Assembly: GCA_022710245.1 (NCBI GenBank)
Contig: JAKLHH010000237.1
Coordinates: 1-8,964 of the forward strand
Reading direction: 5' to 3'
Length of the DNA: 8,964 nucleotides
Source: Myxococcota bacterium
GTDB lineage: Bacteria; Myxococcota; Polyangia; GCA-2747355; JAKLHH01
The notes beneath the pieces were generated by a model. It did no database searches, was not told where the DNA came from, and saw nothing but the letters and a program-made list of their open reading frames with translations. Numbering within the stretch: position 1 is the first letter of the stretch; each line of letters begins with the position of its first letter. Both the position numbers and the translations under genes were made by a program. This document shows, in pieces, positions 1 through 5,358 of the stretch.

Positions 1-5
1 CTTCA

Positions 6-60
6 TGGGGACGACCTCCAGTGTGTTTTGACCATCAAGTCAAAATTCGAGGCGTCCCCA
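6..60. repeat. REP/MITE-like nested palindrome
   Basis: A 55-base imperfect palindrome. The outer arms TGGGGACG (6-13) and CGTCCCCA (53-60) match perfectly. They are followed by CCTC (15-18) against GAGG (49-52), and an inner perfect 7-bp stem TTTTGAC (26-32) / GTCAAAA (39-45) closes a 6-base loop. The surrounding DNA is visibly richer in A and T than the rest of the window. From memory, palindromes with TGGGGACG outside and a TTTTGAC-type core accompany REP-associated (Y1/IS200-like) transposases in several proteobacterial lineages. No transposase is seen here, so this would be a solo, non-autonomous copy. It could instead be a terminator-like structure for a gene to the left. Confidence 0.55.
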
Positions 61-168
61 ACTTCTTTCTCAACAACCCTTCTACCACTGACTCCCGCGG
101 CGCCCCACGCCCCGCCTCATTGCTGCTTCGAGTCTTGTCGTCGGATCGGGAATCGTGCTCGGTCATTT

Positions 169-196
169 GGTCTCCCGGAGACCGGCCAGCCCGGTC
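169..196 (-). terminator. Possible terminator: competing hairpins after the dehydrogenase gene
   Basis: Just beyond the stop of the minus-strand dehydrogenase gene lie two mutually exclusive stems: GGTCTCC/GGAGACC (169-175 and 177-183) and GACCGG/CCGGTC (180-185 and 191-196, 5-base loop). There is no U-run after either stem in the minus-strand transcript, so an intrinsic terminator is only weakly supported. The rest of 61-202 shows no gene. Confidence 0.25.
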
Positions 197-202
197 CCCG
201 CG

Positions 203-1222
203 TCACGCCACGACGTTGATCGGCGCCCCCGCGTAGAACGCGCGCAGGTTCTCCGCCGTGGTGAGGAAGATGCGCTCGTTCGCCTCGCGCGAGTTGAAGG
301 CGAGGTGCGGCGTGAAGACGACGCTCTCCATGCCGAGCAGGATGTGGTTGAGGACCGTGGCGCGCATCGTGTCGCTGTCGCGGAGGCCGGCCCGGATCTG
401 GTCCTCGTCGAGGATGGTCGACTCCTGCTCGAGGACGTCGAGGCCCGCGCCTGCGAGGTGACCCGAGCGGAGGGCCTGCGCGAGCGCCTCGCTCTCCACC
501 AGCGCGCCGCGGGCGGTGTTGATGAGCAGCGCCCCGCGCCGCATCAGGCCCAGCGTGCGCGCGTTGATCAGGTGGTGCGTCTCGGGGGTGTGGGGCGCGT
601 GCAGGGTGACGATGTCCGAGCCGCGGAGCAGCTCCTCCAGCGGCCGGTACTCGAAGCCGAGCACGTCGGCGAGCAGCGGCTGCTGGCGCGGGTCGTAGAC
701 CAGGACGCGCATCGAGAAGCCGCGGGCGATCTGCGCCACGCGCAGCCCGATGTGCCCGCTGCCGACGACGCCGAGCGTCTTGCCGCGCAGGTCGAACCCC
801 TCGAGCTCGACCAGGTTGAACTCCTCCCGGCGCACCCGATCGTAGGTCTGCCGCAGCTTGCGCGAGAGGCTGAGGATCAGCGCGAAGGTGTGCTCGGCCA
901 CCGTGTTGTCGCCGTAGGCCGGCACGTTGCAGACCATGATGCCGCGGCGCCGGGTCTCCTCGAGCGGGAGGTGATCGAAGCCCGTCGAGCGCGTGGCGAT
1001 CAGCCGCAGGCCGGGGAGCCGGTCGAGCGCCTGCGGCGCGAGCCGCGCGAGGAAGAGGGAGACCGCCTCGACCTCCTCGGCGCGCGGGCCGAGCTGGTCC
1101 AGCGCCGCGGCGAGCGGCTCGGAGAAGAAGCGCGGCTCCGCGGGCAGGCCCGCGAGCTCGCGCTCGAGGAGGGGCGCCGCCCAGTCGCGCGTCAGCTCGG
1201 TGAAGAGGATCAGCCGGCCCAT
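203..1222 (-). CDS. D-2-hydroxyacid dehydrogenase (D-lactate dehydrogenase-like)
   Basis: A 339-residue NAD-dependent D-2-hydroxyacid dehydrogenase, probably cytoplasmic, that interconverts a 2-keto acid and a D-2-hydroxy acid; D-lactate/pyruvate is the likeliest pair. The Rossmann nucleotide-binding motif GSGHIG lies at about 154-159, and the acidic residue D177 ending the second strand favours NAD over NADP. The catalytic triad of the family is present: R238 in NTARGALVE, E267 in LDVLEQE and H306 in FTPHLAFNSRE. The segment NVPAYGDNTVAEH (99-111) is typical of the D-LDH-like subgroup. Length is normal. I chose the ATG at 1222 because the family fold begins there (MGRLILFTEL); the frame stays open upstream to 1426 but encodes only Arg/Gly-rich sequence. 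The ribosome site is weak. The gene lies 47 bases downstream of the preceding same-strand gene, so cotranscription is possible, though no functional link is evident. Substrate is inferred; the family is secure. Confidence 0.93.
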   Translation of the reverse strand: MGRLILFTELTRDWAAPLLERELAGLPAEPRFFSEPLAAALDQLGPRAEEVEAVSLFLARLAPQALDRLPGLRLIATRSTGFDHLPLEETRRRGIMVCNVPAYGDNTVAEHTFALILSLSRKLRQTYDRVRREEFNLVELEGFDLRGKTLGVVGSGHIGLRVAQIARGFSMRVLVYDPRQQPLLADVLGFEYRPLEELLRGSDIVTLHAPHTPETHHLINARTLGLMRRGALLINTARGALVESEALAQALRSGHLAGAGLDVLEQESTILDEDQIRAGLRDSDTMRATVLNHILLGMESVVFTPHLAFNSREANERIFLTTAENLRAFYAGAPINVVA

Positions 1223-1269
1223 CCCGAGAGCGTAGCAGCTCAGTCGACCGGCGCCCGTCTCGGATCGGG

Positions 1270-2706
1270 TCAGAGCGGGTAGCGCCAGGCCACGGCGCCG
1301 TCGCGCCAGCGCACGCCGAGGACGACGCTGCCGGCGTCGTGGCCGCGTGTCTCGACGGGGATGACGACGAGCTCCCCCGCCAGGTGCGCCGGCTTCACCG
1401 TGCCCCAGCCCTCCTGCAGGGTCCACTGCCGCTTGCCGTCAGGGGTCATGCGGCTGAGGAGCAGGCTGGAGCGCTGGGAGTCCAGCGAGTCCTTGTGCCC
1501 GACCAGGAAGCCGGCGCCGCCGGGGAACAGCAAGGCGCTCCCTCCGCCGAGAGCGACGACGAGCTCCGGGGCCAGGAGCTCGTCGGCGCCCGGCAGCGGC
1601 GCCTCCCGATACTGCCGCCGCGGCCGGAGCTGCAGCGAGGCTCGCGGCCGGCCGGCGAACGAGTAGTACGCGTCCTCCGGGGTGGCATAGCCGCTGGTCG
1701 TGCCGTACTGCGAGGTGCCGAGGGTCCGCAGGCGCGGGATCGCGCGCCAGGCCTCGCGCTGCGCCGGCGAGCGGGTGTACGCCTCGGCCGAGTGCAGGTG
1801 CACGAAGTTCGGGCCCTGGTAGAACCGCGACGCGTCCACCGGGGTCGGGAAGCGGGTCGCCTTCACGGCGTCCAGGAGCAGGCGCCCGCCGCCGAGGGAG
1901 CTCTCCACCGCCACCACCTCGCGGCGGTAGCTGAAGGGCCGCGCGGTGAGCGCGACCGGATCGACGAGCAGCTGGTCGCCGCCGTTGGTCTGCACGATGG
2001 CCGCGCCGCTGGCTCCGTCCACCTCCACGTGGCCGTGGAGCCCCGCGGCGAGCGCGGGGATCCGCCGCGTGAGCTCGCTCCAGCTCGCCACGATCTGGAG
2101 CTCCGGAGTCTGCCGCAGCTGCAGGCCCTTGCGCCAGCCCTGCCAGAGGCGGCCAGGCGACGCGGCGAGGAGGTGGCTGTCCTGCTCCTCGCGCGGCAGC
2201 GCGGCGCGGGCGAGCCGGCGGCCGCTGGCGGGCTCGAGGAGGTCGAGGCGCGTGGCGTGACCGTCGCCCAGGTCCACGCTGCCGACGAAGAGGAGGGCGG
2301 TCGCGCCGCCCTCCAGGCGCACGGGCTGGAGCTCGACCAGGCGCGCCGGCGCGTGCTGCGCGCGGTGGAGGTCGCAGCGCGACTCGCCGAGGATGGCGAG
2401 GGCGGGGAGGCCCGCTACGGCGATGGCGATCCCGACGCCGATGCCCCAGCGCCGGAGGCGGCCCGGGTGCTCTGCGGCGCCCTCGCGCTCCTCCCGCCGG
2501 GCGCGCTTCTGCTTCCTGCGCTGCTCCTGCTCGCGCTGCTGCTCCTCGCGCCTGAGGCGCGCGACCTCCGGCGCCTGCGACGCGAGCTCCTGCTTCAGCG
2601 CGGCGATCTCCGCGTCCTTGGCCGCCGCCTCGCGCTCCGCGTCCGCTGCCCGGCGCTCAGCTGCCGCCGCGCGCTCGAGCGCCGCCTCCTTCTCGTCGCG
2701 GTACAT
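1270..2706 (-). CDS. Hypothetical membrane protein: coiled coil, one TM helix, beta-rich domain
   Basis: I do not recognise this 478-residue protein. Residues 3-75 form a charged Ala/Glu/Arg-rich segment with strong coiled-coil character. A basic patch (83-86) then precedes one hydrophobic helix at about 87-107 (WGIGVGIAIAVAGLPALAIL). The remaining ~370 residues are beta-rich, with recurrent hydrophobic strands and Gly/Asp turns (for example LLFVGSVDLGDG, ELVVALGGGSALLFPGG, SLLLSRMTPDGKRQW). This suggests a beta-propeller or PQQ-like fold outside the membrane. The basic N-terminal side suggests the coiled coil is cytoplasmic and the beta domain periplasmic. It would link an inside coiled coil to an outside sensor or scaffold, but that is inference. 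I chose the ATG at 2706 because the coiled coil starts there and the upstream extension is Arg-rich noise. Its ribosome site is poor, which fits the possible leaderless promoter noted separately. Expression is confidently predicted by frame; function is unknown. Confidence 0.75.
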   Translation of the reverse strand: MYRDEKEAALERAAAAERRAADAEREAAAKDAEIAALKQELASQAPEVARLRREEQQREQEQRRKQKRARREEREGAAEHPGRLRRWGIGVGIAIAVAGLPALAILGESRCDLHRAQHAPARLVELQPVRLEGGATALLFVGSVDLGDGHATRLDLLEPASGRRLARAALPREEQDSHLLAASPGRLWQGWRKGLQLRQTPELQIVASWSELTRRIPALAAGLHGHVEVDGASGAAIVQTNGGDQLLVDPVALTARPFSYRREVVAVESSLGGGRLLLDAVKATRFPTPVDASRFYQGPNFVHLHSAEAYTRSPAQREAWRAIPRLRTLGTSQYGTTSGYATPEDAYYSFAGRPRASLQLRPRRQYREAPLPGADELLAPELVVALGGGSALLFPGGAGFLVGHKDSLDSQRSSLLLSRMTPDGKRQWTLQEGWGTVKPAHLAGELVVIPVETRGHDAGSVVLGVRWRDGAVAWRYPL

Positions 2707-2712
2707 GCCTCG

Positions 2713-2741
2713 ACTGTAGCGTCGCCGCGGCCGCCTGTGAA
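2713..2741 (-). promoter_or_regulatory. Candidate sigma-70-type promoter for the coiled-coil membrane protein
   Basis: On the minus strand TTCACA (2736-2741) matches five of six -35 consensus bases. After a 17-base spacer, TACAGT (2713-2718) matches four of six -10 bases. The predicted start would fall at or within a base or two of the ATG at 2706, implying a leaderless or nearly leaderless message. Chance matches are possible. Confidence 0.3.
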
Positions 2742-2791
2742 GCGACGCGACCGGGTGGCCCGCACGCGCCGGTGACGCCCGTCGCGGTGAC

Positions 2792-2817
2792 ACCTGGCGG
2801 TGACGCCCGCGCCAGGT
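2792..2817. promoter_or_regulatory. Inverted repeat ACCTGGC/GCCAGGT with GGTGAC repeats
   Basis: A perfect 7-bp inverted repeat (2792-2798 and 2811-2817) is separated by 12 bases in the divergent region between the membrane-protein gene and the YCII gene. GGTGAC occurs three times around it (2771, 2786 and 2799). This could be an operator bound by a dimer or a transcript hairpin; no regulator is identified. Confidence 0.3.
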
Positions 2818-2826
2818 CCGACCGGC

Positions 2827-2866
2827 CCGATGCGGAGAGAGGGACGTCGGCGGACCGCCGCATCGG
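2827..2866. promoter_or_regulatory. Perfect 9-bp inverted repeat upstream of the YCII gene
   Basis: CCGATGCGG (2827-2835) and CCGCATCGG (2858-2866) are perfect inverted copies separated by 22 bases. Inside, a second stem CGGCGG/CCGCCG (2848-2853, 2855-2860) overlaps the right arm, so the two pairings compete in RNA. As DNA it could be a two-site operator for the divergent genes. Role is unproven. Confidence 0.35.
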
Positions 2867-2890
2867 TGGACTGCACCAGCGGAGCTGTCA

Positions 2891-2913
2891 TCCTTCCTGG
2901 GAGGGAAGGAGGT
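2891..2913 (+). promoter_or_regulatory. Hairpin sequestering the Shine-Dalgarno sequence of the YCII gene
   Basis: TCCTTCC (2891-2897) pairs perfectly with GGAAGGA (2904-2910) across a 6-base loop. The right arm contains most of AAGGAGGT (2906-2913), an ideal ribosome-binding sequence 6 bases before the GTG at 2920. Formed in the mRNA, this stem would hide the ribosome site, giving an opening for control by temperature, an sRNA, a protein or ongoing translation. The complementary arm may be coincidental, because any CCTTCC upstream would pair with a strong Shine-Dalgarno sequence. Confidence 0.45.
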
Positions 2914-2919
2914 GAGCGC

Positions 2920-3351
2920 GTGCGTGTGCTGGTGCTGATCAAGGCCACCGAGGCCACCGAGGCGGGGCAGCTCCCGTCGCAGGAGGAGCTCGCGGCGATG
3001 ATAGGGTTCAACGAGGAGCTCGTCGAGGCGCGCGTGATGATCGCCGGCGAGGGGCTCCAGCCGAGCTCGCGCGGCAAGCGGGTGCGCTTCTCCGGGGACG
3101 GGGCCGTCGTCCGCGAGGGGCCCTTCGCGAGCGCGCGGGAGCTGGTCGCGGGGTTCTGGATCTGGCAGGTGCGCTCCATGGACGAGGCGGTGCAGTGGCT
3201 CAAGCGCGCTCCGTTCCCGGTCGGGGCCGAGATCGAGCTGCGCCAGATCATGGAGAGCGAGGACCTCGGCGCGGCCCTGACGCCGGAGCTGCGGGAGCAG
3301 GAGGATCGGCAGCGGGCGCAGGTCGAGCAGCAGAAGGAGCGCGGACGATGA
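2920..3351 (+). CDS. YCII-family (DGPF-domain) protein
   Basis: A 143-residue YCII/DGPF-family protein with a ferredoxin-like alpha/beta fold. Family members are small cytoplasmic proteins with largely unassigned roles, often encoded near ECF sigma factors or VOC proteins. Typical features are the opening strand VRVLVLIKATEATEAG (1-16), the GEGLQPS turn (43-49), the REGPFA box (65-70, the counterpart of DGPF), FWIWQV (79-84) and the terminal strand EIELRQI (104-110). A charged, probably helical tail of about 30 residues follows. I chose the GTG at 2920 because AAGGAGGT lies 6 bases before it and family homology begins there; the open frame from 2800 encodes no family-like sequence. The stop overlaps the next start as ATGA, implying translational coupling. 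Translation may be controlled by the hairpin over the ribosome site. No sigma factor gene is visible nearby. Biochemical role is unknown. Confidence 0.88.
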   Translation: MRVLVLIKATEATEAGQLPSQEELAAMIGFNEELVEARVMIAGEGLQPSSRGKRVRFSGDGAVVREGPFASARELVAGFWIWQVRSMDEAVQWLKRAPFPVGAEIELRQIMESEDLGAALTPELREQEDRQRAQVEQQKERGR

Positions 3352-3854
3352 CTCCGTCGCAGCGGGCCACGCCGTCGCAGCGGATCACGCCGTTCCTCTG
3401 GTTCGACGGCCAGGCCGAGGAGGCCGCGCGCTTCTACGTCTCCGTCTTCAAGGAGCGCTCGCGGATCCTCGGCGTCACGCGCTACGGCGAGGCGGGCCCC
3501 GGGCCAGCGGGCAGCGTGCTCACCGTGCTCTTCGAGCTCGACGGCCAGCAGCTCGTGGCGCTGAACGGCGGGCCGCAGTTCAAGTTCACGGAGGCCGTGT
3601 CCTTCTCCATCGCCTGCAAGACGCAGGAGGAGGTGGACTGGTCCTGGGACTCGCTCTCGGCCGGCGGCGGCGAGCAAGGCCCGTGCGGCTGGCTCAAGGA
3701 TCGCTACGGCCTCTCCTGGCAGGTCGTGCCCACGATCCTCCCCGAGCTCCTCGCGGACCCTGACCCGCGGCGCTCGCAGAGCGTCATGCGCGCGATGCTG
3801 CAGATGCGCAAGCTCGACGTGGCGGCGCTGCGGCGAGCCTACGACGAGCCGTGA
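3348..3854 (+). CDS. PhnB-like VOC (glyoxalase-fold) family protein
   Basis: A 168-residue protein of the vicinal-oxygen-chelate superfamily, in the PhnB / '3-demethylubiquinone-9 3-methyltransferase' group. That last name is an old annotation, and methyltransferase activity should not be assumed. Diagnostic segments are ITPFLWFDGQAEEAARFY (13-30), VSVFKERSRI (31-40), the strand FSIACKTQEEVD (86-97) and GPCGWLKDRYGLSWQVVP (111-128), followed by the usual C-terminal helices. The ATG overlaps the stop of the YCII gene as ATGA. AAGGAG (3334-3339) lies 8 bases upstream, so the two genes are coupled and probably act together or are co-regulated. The N-terminus carries a duplicated TPSQR, encoded by an 18-bp tandem repeat at 3351-3386, just before the conserved fold. 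The 3' end overlaps the convergent protease gene by 16 bases. Substrate is unknown. Confidence 0.9.
   Translation: MTPSQRATPSQRITPFLWFDGQAEEAARFYVSVFKERSRILGVTRYGEAGPGPAGSVLTVLFELDGQQLVALNGGPQFKFTEAVSFSIACKTQEEVDWSWDSLSAGGGEQGPCGWLKDRYGLSWQVVPTILPELLADPDPRRSQSVMRAMLQMRKLDVAALRRAYDEP
3351..3386 (+). repeat. 18-bp tandem repeat at the start of the PhnB-like gene
   Basis: Two adjacent 18-base units (3351-3368 and 3369-3386) differ at one base in the first codon and in the last codon, and are followed by a further ACGCCG. They encode TPSQRA-TPSQRI-TP. The unit length is a multiple of three, so gain or loss of a copy keeps frame. Confidence 0.7.
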
Positions 3855-4822
3855 GGCGAGCGGCACCGCCTGCGCGCGACGCGCGCGAGGACGGCGAGGG
3901 AGGCGAGGACGAGCGCGAGCCCTGCGAGAGGCGCCGCGGGCTCACGGCCCGCGCTGCCCGCGCTGCAGCCCGCAGGGGAGGGGCTGTTCGCTGACGGCGT
4001 CTGCGCGGCGGGCGGCGTCTGCGCCGGCGGCGTCTGCGCGGCGGGCGGCGCCGGGCTGGTGTAGGTCGCCGTGAAGGCGACCGCGAGCGGCGCCGGATCG
4101 GGCGCCAGGTCGCCGGCTGCTTGCTGCGCCAGCCAGTCGAGGTAGGGGGCGACGCGCGTGCACTGCGTGTACTTGCCGCAGACCGCCATCGAGTGGACAG
4201 CGAGGACGCGCTCCTCACCCGCCTCGACGACCAGCGCCGGGCCGCCGGAGTCGCCGGTGCAGGTGGAGCCGTCGCCTCCGGTCAGCCCGCCGATGGTGCC
4301 GAAGAGCACGAAGCCGTCGCCGACGCAGCCGACCGTGTTGTCCACCATGTGCTTGCCGCTGCTGCCGTCCCCGGTCACCCCGAAGCCGACCAGGGTCACC
4401 GTCTCGCCGACGCTCGGCGTCAGCCTCGCCAGCCGCAGCGGCGCGACGTCCTGCACGGGCTCCGCGAGGATCAGCACGCCGATGTCGTTCACGCTGTACT
4501 TCCAGTCAGCCTGCTTCAGCTCGGGGAGCGGCCCCTCGACGGTCTTCCAGTCGGGGTGAGGGATGACCTTCGCGGCCGGGTGGTCCGTCTCGCCGAGGCG
4601 GAGGGCGTAGGGGCCAGGGTCGTGCAGGCAGTGCGCGGCGGTGAGGGCGGTGCGCGGGCCCACCAGGGTCGCGGTGCAGAAGATGTTGGTCAGCATGCCG
4701 ACGGCGGGGTGCCCAGGGTCGACGACGCCGTTGTAGATGGGCCGCTCCAGGCGCAGCGGGTCGGCGCCCTGGCCGTCGCAGCCCGCGAGGAGCAGCACCA
4801 GGAGTAGACGCGCCGCACGCAC
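3839..4822 (-). CDS. Secreted trypsin-fold (S1) serine protease with lipobox and MYXO-CTERM tail
   Basis: A 327-residue S1-family peptidase. The N-terminus MRAARLLLVLLLAGC is a lipoprotein signal peptide with lipobox LAGC (C15). The catalytic triad is H64 in LTAAHC, D113 in NDIGVLIL and S192 in TGDSGGPAL; C49/C65 and C188/C215 fit the conserved disulfides. The residue six before the active Ser is Ser186 rather than Asp, so Arg/Lys specificity is not expected (inference). The catalytic domain ends near 231. A Pro/Ala/Gln/Thr linker (about 255-284) follows, then C286, a hydrophobic helix (about 297-314) and RRR (317-319). This tail has the MYXO-CTERM layout that is processed by a myxosortase in Myxococcota. 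Having two lipid/sorting signals at opposite ends is unusual. The start is a GTG at 4820-4822 with a weak ribosome site, chosen because the signal peptide begins there. The gene ends 16 bases inside the convergent PhnB-like gene. Its natural substrate is unknown. Confidence 0.9.
   Translation of the reverse strand: MRAARLLLVLLLAGCDGQGADPLRLERPIYNGVVDPGHPAVGMLTNIFCTATLVGPRTALTAAHCLHDPGPYALRLGETDHPAAKVIPHPDWKTVEGPLPELKQADWKYSVNDIGVLILAEPVQDVAPLRLARLTPSVGETVTLVGFGVTGDGSSGKHMVDNTVGCVGDGFVLFGTIGGLTGGDGSTCTGDSGGPALVVEAGEERVLAVHSMAVCGKYTQCTRVAPYLDWLAQQAAGDLAPDPAPLAVAFTATYTSPAPPAAQTPPAQTPPAAQTPSANSPSPAGCSAGSAGREPAAPLAGLALVLASLAVLARVARRRCRSPHGSS
3996..4046 (-). repeat. Tandem 18/15/18-bp repeat coding the protease linker
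   Basis: Three tandem units, each starting GGCGTCTGCGC on the plus strand (3996-4013, 4014-4028 and 4029-4046), encode the repetitive TPPAAQ / TPPAQ linker of the protease. The middle copy lacks one codon. First and third copies are identical, which suggests recent slippage or recombination that tunes linker length without breaking the frame. Confidence 0.75.
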
Positions 4823-4970
4823 GCACCCGTGCTGTGCAACGGCAGTGCCAGGGCCGAGGGCGCGCCCGTATCGCCGGGGCGGAGCAGCGGCGCGATGCGG
4901 CTGGAGAATCCGGTCCGGGCGGCGTGACGGCGGAGGGGGCGGGCTGGGACCGTGCGCCCCAGGCGACCTC

Positions 4971-5312
4971 TCAGACGGGGTCAGGTGTCGCCGGCGGGCC
5001 GGCGCCTGCCGGCTCGGGCCACTCCTGCACCTCGAACGTGTGGGTCTCCTCGAGGAGCCGCACGCACCACAGCTGGTCGAAGCCCTCCTCGCGCGTGGGT
5101 GGCTCGAGCTTCCGGCGGGTGGCGTGGATGGCCGGGACGGGGACGCGCCTCGGTGCCTACCTCGCCAGGAGACCGGCCTCGAAGAGCAGGCGCTCGCGAT
5201 GCCGCGTGCGCAGCAGGTCGAGGCTCAGGCGGAGGTGCGTGTGCTGGAAGCGCTCCTGGTAGAAGGCCGACTTGCCGGAGGCCTGGAGGCCGATGAAGAC
5301 CGCGAGCAGCAC
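4971..5312 (-). pseudogene. P-loop kinase (AAA_33-like) pseudogene with internal deletion
   Basis: Two pieces of one small ATP-binding kinase lie in the same minus-strand frame. The first (5312-5157, 51 residues from a GTG) reads VLLAVFIGLQASGKSAFYQE, continues with a LDLLRTRHRERLLFEA segment and ends LLAR-TAG. Its Walker A is G8-x4-G13-K14-S15. Immediately after the stop (5156-4971, 61 codons) comes RVPVPAIHATRRKLEPPTRE, then EEGFDQLW, CVRLLEE and FEVQEWPEP, which matches how intact homologues end. From memory of the family (about 150-165 residues), roughly 50-65 residues between the halves are missing, including the DNTNPT-type active-site segment. A single base error cannot explain this because frame is kept while sequence is absent. 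The TAG sits at or next to the junction. The C-terminal half has no start of its own. It lies 46 bases after the Cys-rich gene on the same strand. A truncated functional peptide is possible but unlikely. Confidence 0.72.
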
Positions 5313-5358
5313 GGTGGAGTATCCCGTCCGCGCGCCCGTTCAAGCGCGGTTCGACCCT

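Noticed and set aside
21..236. Small plus-strand open frames at the left edge as a gene
   Set aside because: They start inside the palindrome, have no ribosome site, and overlap the end of the dehydrogenase gene. The composition is not protein-like.
155..1282. Long plus-strand open frame of 375 codons opposite the dehydrogenase gene
   Set aside because: Its translation is Arg/Glu/Ala/Val-rich without any fold-like pattern, and it lies antisense to a dehydrogenase with a full catalytic triad. It is a high-GC shadow.
1339..2775. Plus-strand open frame of 478 codons opposite the coiled-coil membrane protein
   Set aside because: Repetitive Arg/Ala/Leu/Glu composition is typical of antisense GC-rich DNA. 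The minus frame shows a proper coiled coil, one membrane helix and ordinary amino-acid use.
2595..3866. Minus-strand open frame of 423 codons across the YCII and PhnB-like genes
   Set aside because: Antisense to two recognised families with coupled starts and strong ribosome sites. The translation is low-complexity Arg/Ser/Pro sequence.
4121..4807. Plus-strand open frame opposite the protease gene
   Set aside because: The minus frame carries the protease triad, signal peptide and sorting tail. The plus frame shows nothing recognisable.
4823..4970. Gene or clear promoter in the gap upstream of the protease gene
   Set aside because: I see no convincing coding frame. Weak -10-like matches lack a properly spaced -35 box, so no promoter is called there.
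4981..5343. Minus-strand open frame of 120 codons over the kinase remnant
   Set aside because: It reads the remnant in the wrong frame. The Walker A and LEPP segments appear only in the frame that holds the TAG stop.
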